Positions 17,558 through 25,751 are shown, counted from the first letter of the stretch. The stretch: DNA of 33,259 bases from Planctomycetaceae bacterium (GCA_013813775.1 JACCRE010000210.1:1-33259); one strand, 5' to 3'. Program-made: numbers and translations. Notes: generated from the letters alone by a model not told the origin.

Positions 17558-17914
17558 TCAGCCCTTCTTGAACGTCGGCAACGCCGAGGGTTCCTCGGTC
17601 CTGCGGTAGCCGAGGCTGTGGAGCACTTCGAGGACTTCGCTCCAGGTTGGGAACATGCGGCCGCTCTTCCGCTTGTACTCGTCCATCGCCTTCATGAAGG
17701 CGACCTCGTTGTCGGAGTAGTCGCGTTCGCACGTCGTCGGATCGATCTGACGCCGCCGCTCGACCTTCCGCCGCGGGCTTTTCCGCCGCTCTTCGGCGGC
17801 GAAATTCGTCTCTTCGGCCACACGCCGCTCGGGTCGTTCGCGTCGGTCGCCCGCTCGCTGATCGATTCGCAATTCGGTCATCTGCACGTCGCTCACCTTC
17901 AGCCAACGGGCCAT
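17558..17914 (-). CDS. small planctomycete protein of unknown function
   Basis: A 118-residue soluble protein. The first half is strongly charged and Arg/Glu-rich (about 20-70, with RRKSPRRKVERRR), so it may be disordered or bind nucleic acid. The second half is a compact helical segment, EVAFMKAMDEYKRKSGRMFP followed by TWSEVLEVLHSLGYRR, which I recognise as recurring in hypothetical proteins of this phylum. I chose the ATG at 17914 (MARWLKVSDVQ), which has GCAGG upstream; an earlier in-frame ATG at 17977 would add 21 residues. No function can be assigned. It lies downstream of and on the same strand as the sigma-factor pair, but 250 bases and a hairpin separate them. Confidence 0.75.
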   Translation of the reverse strand: MARWLKVSDVQMTELRIDQRAGDRRERPERRVAEETNFAAEERRKSPRRKVERRRQIDPTTCERDYSDNEVAFMKAMDEYKRKSGRMFPTWSEVLEVLHSLGYRRTEEPSALPTFKKG

Positions 17915-18096
17915 GGAAACCTGCCTGCGCTCCGTCGCGGGGTGAGACTCCGTCCCAGGCGAAACTTCGGTCGCCAATTATTTCATCGGCGATCGATACG
18001 CCTAGACTGAAGCGACGGCGTAAGAAAAATCGCCTGCGAAGAGTCTTCCAGCAGGGCAGGCTTGCCGTCTGTGCCGCTTCTGACGGCGGAAGCAGA

Positions 18097-18151
18097 GCGC
18101 GAACGTCAGGGATCGCTTGTGAACGTCCATGCGCTCCCCGACGGTCGCGGC
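18097..18151. repeat. dispersed hairpin repeat, copy 3 (degenerate)
   Basis: The left arm 18097-18116 (GAACGTCAGGGATCGC core) and right arm 18131-18151 (GCGCTCCCCGACGGTCGCGG core) match the two other copies but pair less perfectly. The repeat lies 14 bases beyond the anti-sigma stop codon, again directly downstream of a gene. Confidence 0.7.
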
Positions 18152-18165
18152 TCGGAAGTTCGAGC

Positions 18166-18696
18166 TCACAACGCGAGCACGTCGGCGCCGGGAACTGCGT
18201 CGATCAGCAAACGCACGACGCTGCTGACCTGATCGCCCACGGGCTGGAAGGCGTACGCCAGCCGCTCGGCCGTCAGCGTGGCTTGCGCGAGTCGAGTGTC
18301 TTGCGAAGGACGCGGTGCCGCGACGGGTGTGAGCTCCGTTCGCGTGATGATCTCCGATGGCGGTTCGACCGGCACGTCGAGCGCTGCGACCTGCATCGTC
18401 GTGACAGGCGGCATGTCGGGCACGACCGTTTCAGCCGGACGCGAGATCCACGCCGCCCCGAATCCGATCGCCGCGGCGGAGACGGCGGCTCCGAGGCGAC
18501 GGAGCACGGGTCGCCTGAGCGTGATCGAACGATCGGGAGTCTTCCACGCGGAGATCGCACGATCGAGGCGCACTTGCGATCGCCAGAACGCGACGTCGCC
18601 GGCTTCGGAGGCGAGCCGAGCCAACTCCGGCGTGTCGAGAGCCTCGCGCGACTCGACGGCGTCCGCGACGCGGCGGCGAAAGATCGAGACGTTCAT
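18166..18696 (-). CDS. membrane-anchored anti-sigma-factor-like protein
   Basis: A 176-residue protein. It has a helical N-terminal cytoplasmic part (1-62), one membrane segment (about 64-86, LRRLGAAVSAAAIGFGAAWI) and a Pro/Val-rich extracytoplasmic tail. Its ATG overlaps the sigma-factor stop codon (ATGA), and this arrangement is typical of an anti-sigma partner. No zinc-binding HxxxCxxC motif is visible, so it belongs to a non-ZAS type or is only a membrane partner. It presumably holds the sigma factor at the membrane until a signal releases it; the signal is unknown. Assignment rests mainly on context and topology. Confidence 0.72.
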   Translation of the reverse strand: MNVSIFRRRVADAVESREALDTPELARLASEAGDVAFWRSQVRLDRAISAWKTPDRSITLRRPVLRRLGAAVSAAAIGFGAAWISRPAETVVPDMPPVTTMQVAALDVPVEPPSEIITRTELTPVAAPRPSQDTRLAQATLTAERLAYAFQPVGDQVSSVVRLLIDAVPGADVLAL

Positions 18697-19235
18697 GATT
18701 TCACGTCGGGCGTGACGCCGCGACGCTCCAGATGGTCGGCCAGCTCCTTCCGTGCCCGATACAACCACGTTTTGATCGTGCCCTGCGGCACGCCGAGATG
18801 CTCCGCGACCGCGGCGACGCACAGCTCTTTCCGATAGAACAACTCGAAGCAGCGACGATACTCGGGCCGCAGTTGCGACAACGCCAACTGAAGCTCTTCC
18901 GCCAGTTCCGCAGGCGACGCGATCGCTTCGGAAGCTTGCTCGGCGACAGGTGCGAACGTCGCCGTTCGTGACCGTCGATCGAGCGCCGTGCGGCAGCGAT
19001 TCGCCGTGATCGCGATGAGCCACGGGGCGAGCGGCCGGTCGGCGTCCCATCTTTTAAGGCTGCGAAACGTCCGCAGGAAAACGTCTTGGGCGACGTCTTC
19101 GGCGTCTTCACGCCGACGGAGCATTCGCAGGCTCAGCCCATAGACCAAGCCCTCGAACCTCTGGACGAACCGCTGCATCGCCGACTCATCGCCGGAAATG
19201 CATCGTTCGACCAGCAGGGCGTCGGACTCGATCAC
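18693..19235 (-). CDS. ECF-family RNA polymerase sigma factor
   Basis: A 180-residue ECF sigma factor. Region 2 spans about residues 5-80, with LVYGLSLRMLRRREDAEDVA and QDVFLRTFRSL for -10 recognition and core binding. Region 4 spans about 115-170, with LRPEYRRCFELFY and the helix-turn-helix VAEHLGVPQGTIKTWLYRAR. The start is a GTG at 19235; the next Met (residue 20) would remove the first region-2 helix, so the GTG is preferred. It forms a two-gene operon with the overlapping anti-sigma-like gene. Target promoters cannot be read from this window. Confidence 0.92.
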   Translation of the reverse strand: MIESDALLVERCISGDESAMQRFVQRFEGLVYGLSLRMLRRREDAEDVAQDVFLRTFRSLKRWDADRPLAPWLIAITANRCRTALDRRSRTATFAPVAEQASEAIASPAELAEELQLALSQLRPEYRRCFELFYRKELCVAAVAEHLGVPQGTIKTWLYRARKELADHLERRGVTPDVKS

Positions 19236-19302
19236 AGGCGATCCAAGGGGCCGTCAAGACCACGCCCAGCATGACCCGGGCAGCGCAGACGGTTTCACGT
19301 CG

Positions 19303-19515
19303 TCATTTCTGAATGCACTCGCGTGCGACCTGACGGGCTGCACGCCAGGCGTGCCGGACCGACGACAACCGCGTCTCGATCTGCTCTTCGGTGTAGTAAC
19401 GGCCGCGTTCGCTTTCGGGAAGCCCCGCGAGCGCGAGGGTCAACGGCAGGAGGTCGAGGAACTCCTTGTACCGCCGCTGAACGTCGGCGGATTGACTGGC
19501 CTGATCGGTCGACAC
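19303..19515 (-). CDS. small conserved hypothetical protein
   Basis: A 70-residue helical soluble protein containing YYTEEQIETRLSSVRHAWRA and ending RQVARECIQK. Similar short proteins occur in planctomycetes, but I know no function. The GTG start at 19515 has GAGGA about seven bases upstream. The gene lies upstream of the sigma factor on the same strand, with 67 bases between them, and could be part of the same transcript. Confidence 0.7.
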   Translation of the reverse strand: MSTDQASQSADVQRRYKEFLDLLPLTLALAGLPESERGRYYTEEQIETRLSSVRHAWRAARQVARECIQK

Positions 19516-19652
19516 GGTCGATCCTCGCTTCCGTCAGAACACAATTTGAACTAAAGCCGCGCCCGGGAGGCGGCGGCCGGCAGAATCCATGATCCAAACC
19601 GCTTCCTAAGGAGCGCCGCTCGATCTGGCCCTATGCCGTCGCCATCCGTTGG

Positions 19653-20411
19653 CTAGACCCGCTCTGGCGGCGGGGGAAGGCGAACCGCGGGAAGCTCCGC
19701 CTGCGTCTGTTGGGCCGGCGATCCGTTGGGAGCACCGCCTCGTTGCTGCGGATCATACCCCGGCGGCGGACCGTATCCGGGAGGCGGGCCGTAGCCCGGC
19801 GGCGGACCATAGCCGGGTGGCGGGCCATATCCCGGAGGAGGACCGTACCCGGGGGGCGGACCGTAGCCCGGCGGCGGACCATATCCGGGCGGCGGGCCAT
19901 AACCCGGAGGCGGATACGCGTGCTGAGGATAACCGTACCCCGGCGGCGGGGCCGGAACATTGCCGGGAAGAGGCGTCGGCGACTCGATCGACTTTGGTTG
20001 CGACTGGGATTGAGGCTGTGGCAGTTCGTACGCCGTTTCCGACGACGACAGCACCGCCGTATCGCCGATGACCTGTCCGGCCGGCGCTTCCGGCGTCGCA
20101 GCAGATTGTTCGACTTCTTTCGTCTCGAGCTTCAACTCGAGCCCGCCGACCTTGACCGTGTCGCCGTCTTGCAGCGTCGTCTCGCCTTGCAGGCGTTCGT
20201 CGTTGACGAGCGTGCCGTTCAGACTGCCGAGATCGCGGAGCCGTACCGCGAAATCATCGATATAGAACACGCAGTGGTGGCGGCTCACGAGATCGCTCGA
20301 TGGCCGCAGATGGCAATCCTTCTCGCGCCCGATCAGAAATCTTCCTGACGGGAGAGGGATTGCCTTCCCTTGGTGTTTTCCCCCGAGAACCTTCAGCCGC
20401 GCTTCCAACAT
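19653..20411 (-). CDS. FHA-domain protein with GYGPPP-repeat tail
   Basis: A 252-residue soluble protein. The FHA domain is at about residues 5-95, with FLIGREKDC, SRHHCVFY and DLGSLNGTLVND, all the residues needed for phosphothreonine binding. A linker rich in Gln/Ser/Pro follows. Then comes a low-complexity tail, about 160-225, made of nine GYGPPP units with a tenth separate one. It ends in a Pro/Leu-rich 20-residue stretch. FHA proteins read Ser/Thr-kinase signalling, which is abundant in planctomycetes. No kinase is nearby. The tail could be flexible, aggregate-forming or a binding platform for WW/SH3-like domains. Confidence 0.88.
   Translation of the reverse strand: MLEARLKVLGGKHQGKAIPLPSGRFLIGREKDCHLRPSSDLVSRHHCVFYIDDFAVRLRDLGSLNGTLVNDERLQGETTLQDGDTVKVGGLELKLETKEVEQSAATPEAPAGQVIGDTAVLSSSETAYELPQPQSQSQPKSIESPTPLPGNVPAPPPGYGYPQHAYPPPGYGPPPGYGPPPGYGPPPGYGPPPGYGPPPGYGPPPGYGPPPGYGPPPGYDPQQRGGAPNGSPAQQTQAELPAVRLPPPPERV
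19753..19914. repeat. nine tandem 18-bp units coding GYGPPP
   Basis: Nine degenerate 18-base units encode GYG(or GYD)PPP on the minus strand, inside the FHA gene. Third positions vary between units, so protein-level selection rather than recent slippage seems to preserve the pattern. Confidence 0.9.
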
Positions 20412-20669
20412 GGGCCATTCACTCCGCCGGGCTGGTCCTGCGCGACGCGGCCGCGTGAAGGCCGGTCACGCCTGTTATCGATCGGCCGCGATCTTGCAGC
20501 CGACGATCGTCTCAATTGCTACGACCTGGGGGGGAGACGAGCGGCAGACAACGAGAGAAGAGATGGGATGATGTCGAGTGCCTCTCGCCATCGCGCATGC
20601 TAGGGCTGATTACACGGAATGTCAATCCGCATCAATGAAAACTGTGCCGACAAACGTCCGAATGGCGAC

Positions 20670-21398
20670 TCAGGTCGTCACGTTTTCCGCCTCAACGTTT
20701 CTCGCGAAGGAGGCGTCGTCGGGATGTTCGGCTTCAACGGGCGATCCGTCGAACAAACGTGGTCCCAAAGCGGCCGCGAAGTCTCGCGTGCCCAACCAAG
20801 GATCGTTTGGGAGATGCGGTGCAAGATCGAGCAGTCCCGGCACTGACGGAGTCAGCGGCGAATGCCGCAGCAGAACGCTGCCGTGTTGCAGGACCGCTCC
20901 GCGGCGGCGCCGTTGAGCGCTGCCGACGACCTTCCGACCAGCGACGACGATATCGCGAGGATCGCCTCGCAAGAAGCATAGAAATGCGGCATCACCGTCG
21001 TCGCTCACACGCAACGACGCGTTCACGCCGAGCCGATGGAACGCGTCGATCAACGCGCGATGAACCTCTTCGTAAAGAATCTCCGCCGTCTTCGCGAACG
21101 GATGAGACTTCGGGATCGCGCACGAGTAGGTCCATTCGTGGTGATGCAAGATCGCGCCGCCGCCCGAGAGCCGGCGCACACGCGGCAACGCGCGCAGCGC
21201 CTCCGGTAGATCGGGCGGCAGCGTCTTCTGGAAATAACCGAGCGACAGCGTCGGCTGCGACCACTGGAAGATCCGCAGCACTGTCTCACCGCGATTCGCT
21301 GCCGCTTCGAGCAACGCTTCGTCGTAAGCCATGTTCCACGCACCGGTGTGCGGTTCCTGCTCGACGAGCAGCCGACCTTTTGAATCACCGCCCGGCAT
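20670..21398 (-). CDS. LipM-like octanoyl/lipoate-protein ligase
   Basis: A 242-residue enzyme of the biotin/lipoate A/B ligase family. Hallmarks are RRLSGGGAILHHHEWTYS at residues 75-92, Cys141 in FLCFLRGD (the position of the catalytic Cys in octanoyltransferase LipM) and Lys156 in AGRKVVGSAQRRRRGAVLQHGS. It transfers octanoate or lipoate to lipoyl domains such as GcvH. Its ATG lies 14 bases inside the 3' end of gcvPB, so the two are translationally coupled, which fits a shared role in glycine cleavage. A free-lipoate ligase (LplA) cannot be excluded, but the Cys and short length favour the LipM type. Confidence 0.87.
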   Translation of the reverse strand: MPGGDSKGRLLVEQEPHTGAWNMAYDEALLEAAANRGETVLRIFQWSQPTLSLGYFQKTLPPDLPEALRALPRVRRLSGGGAILHHHEWTYSCAIPKSHPFAKTAEILYEEVHRALIDAFHRLGVNASLRVSDDGDAAFLCFLRGDPRDIVVAGRKVVGSAQRRRRGAVLQHGSVLLRHSPLTPSVPGLLDLAPHLPNDPWLGTRDFAAALGPRLFDGSPVEAEHPDDASFARNVEAENVTT

Positions 21399-22902
21399 CG
21401 GCGGTCGCTCCCGCGACGGATTCTACGGCGTTGGGCGTCCAACGCAGCACGAGTTGTCGGGCCGCCTTCACCTCGTCGGGCCGGCAGACGGTCGTTGTGC
21501 GAGGCGCGGACTTCACGAGTTCGGCCGGTTCGTTCAGTATCCTCGCGACCGTCTCGGCGAAAGCGTCGAGCGTTTCCTTCGACTCGGTTTCGGTCGGCTC
21601 GATCATCACCGCCTCGGGCACGTCGAGCGGAAAGTAAACGGTTGGGGCGTGAAAGCCGTAATCCAACAGACGTTTCGCCAAGTCCATCGCCGTGACGCCC
21701 CGCCGTTTCGCCGCGGCGGCGGTTCCCACGAACTCGTGCATGCACGTCTCGCCGTGGGGAGCCGGCAGCACGTCGGCCAGCTTCGCCTTCAGGTAATTCG
21801 CATTGAGGACCGCGTTCTCGGTGACTGAGCGAATGCCTTCGGCTCCTAATGTCCGCAGATAGAAGTAACCTCGCAGCAGAATGCCGACGTTGCCGAAGTG
21901 ACTTCGCATCCGGCCAATGGACTTTGATGGGGTCGTGAGCGAGAAGCATGCGGTCCCTCCGGCCGCGGCCGGAGGGCTTCCCTTTCGCGACACGATGGGG
22001 CCGGGAAGGTAGTCGCCTAAAAAGTCGCGGACGGCGATCGGTCCCGCGCCGGGACCGCCGGCGCCGTGCGGGCCGGTGAAGGTTTTGTGCACGTTGTAGT
22101 GCATCATGTCGCCGCCGAAGTCGCCCGGCCGCGTGACGCCGAGAATCGCGTTCATGTTCGCACCGTCGATGTAGACGAGACCGCCGGCCGCATGCACGAC
22201 CTCGGCGATCTCGCCGATCCGCCGCTCGAACAGGCCGAGCGTGTTCGGGTTGGTGATCATGAACACGGCCGTGCGGCCATCGACCAGCGACCGCAGTTCA
22301 TCGAGATCGACCAGACCCGTCTTCGACGGCTTCATCTGCACCGTCTCGAAGCCGGCGAGGGCCGCGCTCGCCGGATTGGTGCCGTGGGCGCTGCTCGGGA
22401 AGATCACGCGGGTCCGCTTCTCGCCGCGGTCACGGAAGTAAGCCGCCGCCACGAGCAGGGCAGTGAACTCGCCCTGGGCGCCCGCGGCCGGCTGCAACGA
22501 CACGCAGGGCAGCCCGGCGATCTCCGCGAGCATCTCCTGGAGCTCAAACAGCATCGCCAGCATGCCCTGAGCGTCCTCATCGCACTGGTAGGGATGGACG
22601 TCGCCGACCCCTTCGAGACGAGCGAGTCGCTCGTGCCGCTTCGGGTTGTACTTCATCGTGCAACTGCCGAGCGGATAGAAATGCGTGTCCACCGACATGT
22701 TGAGCGTCGACAGATTCACGAAGTGCCGGATGACGTCGGGCTCCGTCACCTCCGGCAGTTCAGGCAGGCTCTCCGTAAGAGCACCCTTACCAAGCAGTGC
22801 TTCCAGCGGTCGTTCCGACACATCGGAAGCCGGAAACACTGCCGCCCGACGGCCCGTGCGAGAGAGCTCGAAGATCGGCTGGGTCGCGAGAGTGTTACGC
22901 AT
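21385..22902 (-). CDS. gcvPB: glycine dehydrogenase (decarboxylating) subunit 2
   Basis: A 505-residue PLP enzyme, the beta subunit of the split P-protein of glycine cleavage. It decarboxylates glycine and passes the aminomethyl group to GcvH. NVHKTFTGPHG at about 270-280 carries the PLP lysine (K273). The N-terminal part LSTLNMSVDTHFYPLGSCTM and the GTNPAS and IDGANMN segments are family-typical. I chose the ATG at 22902 (MRNTLATQPIF), since 26 extra upstream residues look non-coding. Residues about 306-320 (RKGSPPAAAGGTACF) are an oddity: a 22-bp perfect palindrome is embedded there. gcvPA, gcvH and gcvT are not in the window. Confidence 0.93.
   Translation of the reverse strand: MRNTLATQPIFELSRTGRRAAVFPASDVSERPLEALLGKGALTESLPELPEVTEPDVIRHFVNLSTLNMSVDTHFYPLGSCTMKYNPKRHERLARLEGVGDVHPYQCDEDAQGMLAMLFELQEMLAEIAGLPCVSLQPAAGAQGEFTALLVAAAYFRDRGEKRTRVIFPSSAHGTNPASAALAGFETVQMKPSKTGLVDLDELRSLVDGRTAVFMITNPNTLGLFERRIGEIAEVVHAAGGLVYIDGANMNAILGVTRPGDFGGDMMHYNVHKTFTGPHGAGGPGAGPIAVRDFLGDYLPGPIVSRKGSPPAAAGGTACFSLTTPSKSIGRMRSHFGNVGILLRGYFYLRTLGAEGIRSVTENAVLNANYLKAKLADVLPAPHGETCMHEFVGTAAAAKRRGVTAMDLAKRLLDYGFHAPTVYFPLDVPEAVMIEPTETESKETLDAFAETVARILNEPAELVKSAPRTTTVCRPDEVKAARQLVLRWTPNAVESVAGATADAGR
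21955..21976. repeat. palindromic element inside gcvPB
   Basis: CCCTCCGGCC-GC-GGCCGGAGGG is a perfect 22-bp palindrome. Read on the minus strand with its flanks it is GAAGCCCTCCGGCC..., closely like GAAGCCGCCGGCC... at 32332-32356, an intergenic hairpin. This suggests an in-frame insertion of a dispersed palindromic element that adds about ten residues. Confidence 0.75.
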
Positions 22903-23095
22903 CGAGGAGATATAACGGTGATGAATGATGATGAGAGCGATGCGGCGCTTTTTGCATGCGTCTCGAAGGTTCCGCGGCAATCGTATGGCAGCTCGGCTCC
23001 AATTTCACCTGCGTCGCCTTGAACCGGCGTCGCTGTGAATCGAACGCTGCGCCGTTTGACGTTCAATACGCTGAAAGGTCGATGACGCACCCGAT

Positions 23096-23773
23096 ATGTC
23101 ACTCGCCGAACGATACGAGATCGTCCGCCGATCCATCGCCGCAGCCTGCGCCCGAGTGGACCGCGATCCCGGTGCCGTGCGTCTTGTCGCGGTCACGAAA
23201 TATGCGCCGATCGATGCCGTTCGCGAACTGGTCGACCTCGGGCACCGCGACCTTGGCGAGAGTCGACCTCAACAACTCATCGAGCGCGCAAAACTTTTTG
23301 AGAGCCGCGAGTTGTCGTGGCATCTCATCGGCACGTTGCAGCGGAACAAGGCTCGCAAAGTGCTGCCGGTGACGACGACGATTCATTCCGCCGACGATTT
23401 GCGCCTGTTGCAGACCCTTGAGCGACTGGCGGATGAGTTGCGACTTCGGCCGCAAGTTTTGATCGAAGTGAACGTCGCAGGAGAAGCTGCCAAACAAGGT
23501 TTCTCGCCGGATGTGCTGTATTCTGTTTGGCCGCGAATCCTCGAACTGCGAAATCTCGACCTGCGCGGCCTGATGACGATGGCCCCGTACTCCGACGATC
23601 CCGAAACGGCCCGGCCGGTCTTCCGATCGCTGCGGATACTGCGCGACGAGCTTTCACAAAGAGGTTCGCTCACCCTCGCGGAACTCAGCATGGGCATGAG
23701 CGGCGACTATGAAGTTGCCATCGAAGAGGGAGCCACGATCGTGCGGCTGGGAAGTTCGTTGTTCGGGGAGTGA
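23096..23773 (+). CDS. yggS: YggS-family PLP-binding homeostasis protein
   Basis: A 225-residue protein of the PLPBP (YggS/PROSC) family, a single-domain TIM-barrel fold. VAVTKYAP near the N-terminus holds the PLP lysine (K35). HLIGTLQRNKARKV, GLMTMAPYSDD and LSMGMSGDYEVAIEEGATIVRLGS are the usual motifs; HLIGTLQ replaces the common HFIGHLQ. It maintains PLP balance rather than catalysing a known reaction. It is divergent from gcvPB, itself a PLP enzyme, and its last bases overlap the DUF167 gene (GTGA). Confidence 0.94.
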   Translation: MSLAERYEIVRRSIAAACARVDRDPGAVRLVAVTKYAPIDAVRELVDLGHRDLGESRPQQLIERAKLFESRELSWHLIGTLQRNKARKVLPVTTTIHSADDLRLLQTLERLADELRLRPQVLIEVNVAGEAAKQGFSPDVLYSVWPRILELRNLDLRGLMTMAPYSDDPETARPVFRSLRILRDELSQRGSLTLAELSMGMSGDYEVAIEEGATIVRLGSSLFGE

Positions 23774-24093
23774 ATTCAATGATCCCGACGGCCCTTCAGT
23801 TCGACTGCGTACCCGACGGCCTGCTGCTTCGCGTTCATGCGAAGCCGAAGGCGAGCCGTAGCGGCCTCCTTGGCGTCCATGACGGCCGGCTGAAGGTAGC
23901 CGTGACGGCGGCTCCCGACAAAGGCAGGGCCAACGCAGCGGTGCTCGAAACGGTCGCCGCCGCTCTGGGGCTGAAACGGTCGCAGGTGTCGCTTTCGTGC
24001 GGCGAAACGACTCCGCTCAAGACGTTGCTCATCACGGGCGTCACACGCGATGAACTGTCAGAACGGCTCGTCGCCGCGCTTGCGGACGGTTGA
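23770..24093 (+). CDS. yggU: DUF167/YggU-family protein
   Basis: A small (107-residue) protein of the DUF167 family. The typical VHAKPKASRSGLLGVHDGRLKV and KGRANAAVLETVAAALGL and KTLLITG pattern is clear. Function is unknown in the family. The GTG at 23770 overlaps the yggS stop codon; an ATG at 23779 is an alternative start. YggS-YggU adjacency is a recurrent operon. Confidence 0.9.
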   Translation: MNSMIPTALQFDCVPDGLLLRVHAKPKASRSGLLGVHDGRLKVAVTAAPDKGRANAAVLETVAAALGLKRSQVSLSCGETTPLKTLLITGVTRDELSERLVAALADG

Positions 24094-24113
24094 TCCGGAG
24101 CACGCCGGCCCGG

Positions 24114-24136
24114 TCGGCGTCGTTTGCCGACGCCGA
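24114..24136 (+). terminator. possible hairpin terminator after the DUF167 gene
   Basis: A perfect nine-base stem (TCGGCGTCG / CGACGCCGA) with a TTTGC loop is followed by TTCTCTCC. It lies 20 bases beyond the DUF167 stop codon and before the propeller gene. The T-tract is weak. Confidence 0.45.
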
Positions 24137-24211
24137 TTCTCTCCGCCTATACTGCGGCGAGTTCCTGCCTCACGCTCCCCCCGAAGTTCTCTCGCCTGAA
24201 GGACCGCGATC

Positions 24212-25495
24212 ATGCTGTTTCGCGTCATCGCCGCAACGACGCTGATGGTTTGCCTTGCGGTTTCCGCCGTCGCCGCGGATCCCTGCTGGCCGCAATGGCG
24301 CGGTGCCGATCGCGACGGCAAGGCGATCGGCGCGAACATGCGCACCGACTGGGAACAGAACCCTCCGCAGCAAGCCTGGTCGATGGAAGGCGTCGGCATC
24401 GGCTACGGCAGCATGGCGATCGTGGGCGATCGGCTTTATACGACGGGTTACGTCGGCAAGAAGGAGATGATCTCGGCCGTCGATCTCGCCTCTCGAAAAG
24501 TGCTGTGGAAAACGCCCGTCGGCGAAGCCGTCGACATGGGTCAGCCCGATTGGTACGGCTCACGCGATACGCCGACGGTGGATGGCCAGCGGATCTACGC
24601 CGTCGCCAGCGAAGGAGCGGCCGTCTGCCTCGACCTCGCAACCGGCAAGGTCGTGTGGCGGAAGTCCTTCGCCAAAGAGTTCGGCAGCGGCAAGCAGGCA
24701 TGGGGGTACGCTGAATCTCCGCTGATCGACGGCGACGTCATGATCTGCACGCCCGGCAGCGAGAAAGCGCTGATGGTCGCCTTCGATAAGAGCACCGGCA
24801 AGGAACTCTGGAGAACGCCCTACGGAAACTTCGGCGAGACCGGCAAGAGCGAGGCCGGTTATTCGAGTGCCATCGTCAGCAACGGCGGCGGCGTCAAGCA
24901 GTACGTCCAAATGACGGGCAAAGGAGCCGTCGGCGTGCGTGCGAAGGATGGAAAGCTGCTGTGGCACTACAACAAGGTGGCCAACGGCGTCGCCGTGATT
25001 CCGACCCCGCTTGTCGAGGGCGACAACGTGTTCGTGTCGTCGGGCTATCAGGCGGGAGCGGCGCTGCTGAAACTCGGCAAGCAAGGCGATGGCGTGAAGG
25101 CCGAGGAAGTTTACTTTCTCGACTCGAAGGACTTCCAGAATCATCACGGCCAGATGATTCTGCACGAAGGCCACGTCTACGCCGGCCGCGGACATGGCAA
25201 AGGATTCCCCGTCTGCGTCGAACTCAAGACGGGTGAGATCAAGTGGGGCGAAGGCGAGCGAGGCCCGGGAGGCGGATCGGCGGCCGTGATCTTCGTCGAC
25301 GGTCACCTCATCTTCCGCTACCAAGACGGCGTCGTCGCTCTCATTGAGGCGACGCCCGCGGCATACAACCTCAAAGGCACCTTCACCCCCGATTTCACCG
25401 AAGGCCCGAACTGGGCGCATCCGGTCGTTTGCGACGGCAAGCTCTACCTGCGGCAGAAGGGCCGCATCATGTGCTTCGACGTCGCAGCGAAATAG
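24212..25495 (+). CDS. exported PQQ-type beta-propeller protein
   Basis: A 427-residue exported protein with a signal peptide (1-22, ending SAVAA), then WPQWRGADRDGKA. This opening and the repeating blade pattern (VYLDLATGKVVW-like: DLASRKVLWKT, DLATGKVVWRK, DKSTGKELWRT, ELKTGEIKW) mark the PQQ-like quinoprotein propeller family of planctomycetes. I see no PQQ-ligand set, so it is probably a binding or scaffold protein and not a dehydrogenase. AAGGA lies ten bases before the ATG. It stands alone between two hairpins. Confidence 0.9.
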   Translation: MLFRVIAATTLMVCLAVSAVAADPCWPQWRGADRDGKAIGANMRTDWEQNPPQQAWSMEGVGIGYGSMAIVGDRLYTTGYVGKKEMISAVDLASRKVLWKTPVGEAVDMGQPDWYGSRDTPTVDGQRIYAVASEGAAVCLDLATGKVVWRKSFAKEFGSGKQAWGYAESPLIDGDVMICTPGSEKALMVAFDKSTGKELWRTPYGNFGETGKSEAGYSSAIVSNGGGVKQYVQMTGKGAVGVRAKDGKLLWHYNKVANGVAVIPTPLVEGDNVFVSSGYQAGAALLKLGKQGDGVKAEEVYFLDSKDFQNHHGQMILHEGHVYAGRGHGKGFPVCVELKTGEIKWGEGERGPGGGSAAVIFVDGHLIFRYQDGVVALIEATPAAYNLKGTFTPDFTEGPNWAHPVVCDGKLYLRQKGRIMCFDVAAK

Positions 25496-25528
25496 GCGCT
25501 CGCGCTTCGGACACGTTCTCTCAGATGT

Positions 25529-25590
25529 AGGGTCCACTGTGCGAACCAGCCCCACCGACGGCGGTCCGCACAGCGGACCCTGCTTTCTTT
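25529..25590 (+). terminator. hairpin terminator after the propeller gene
   Basis: The arms AGGGTCCACTGTGCG (25529-25543) and CGCACAGCGGACCCT (25567-25581) pair at 14 of 15 positions around a 23-base loop and are followed by GCTTTCTTTT. It begins 34 bases after the stop codon. GGGTCCGCTGTGCGGACC-like hairpins are also common dispersed repeats in this phylum, so it may be both. Confidence 0.65.
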
Positions 25591-25654
25591 TCATCGGCGA
25601 TTGATTTTGGGACTTTGGATTCCGAAAAGTTTCGGGGAAGGTCGCGTCAATGAC

Positions 25655-25686
25655 TTGACATGCCGCTCCGGGTCGCTTCCCATAGT
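25655..25686 (+). promoter_or_regulatory. possible sigma-70-like promoter for the DUF1573 cassette
   Basis: A perfect TTGACA at 25655-25660 is followed after 20 bases by CATAGT (25681-25686, four of six matches to TATAAT). The spacing is wider than ideal. It would give a leader of roughly 60 bases before ATG 25752. Confidence 0.25.
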
Positions 25687-25751
25687 GCCGTCGCTAAATC
25701 ATCGTCGGTTGATCCGGCTTTGGGAAAAATTTCGCAGATGGAGATCATCCA

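Noticed and set aside
19753-19914. Possible CRISPR array from regular 18-bp units
   Set aside because: There are no spacers; the units encode GYGPPP inside an FHA protein.
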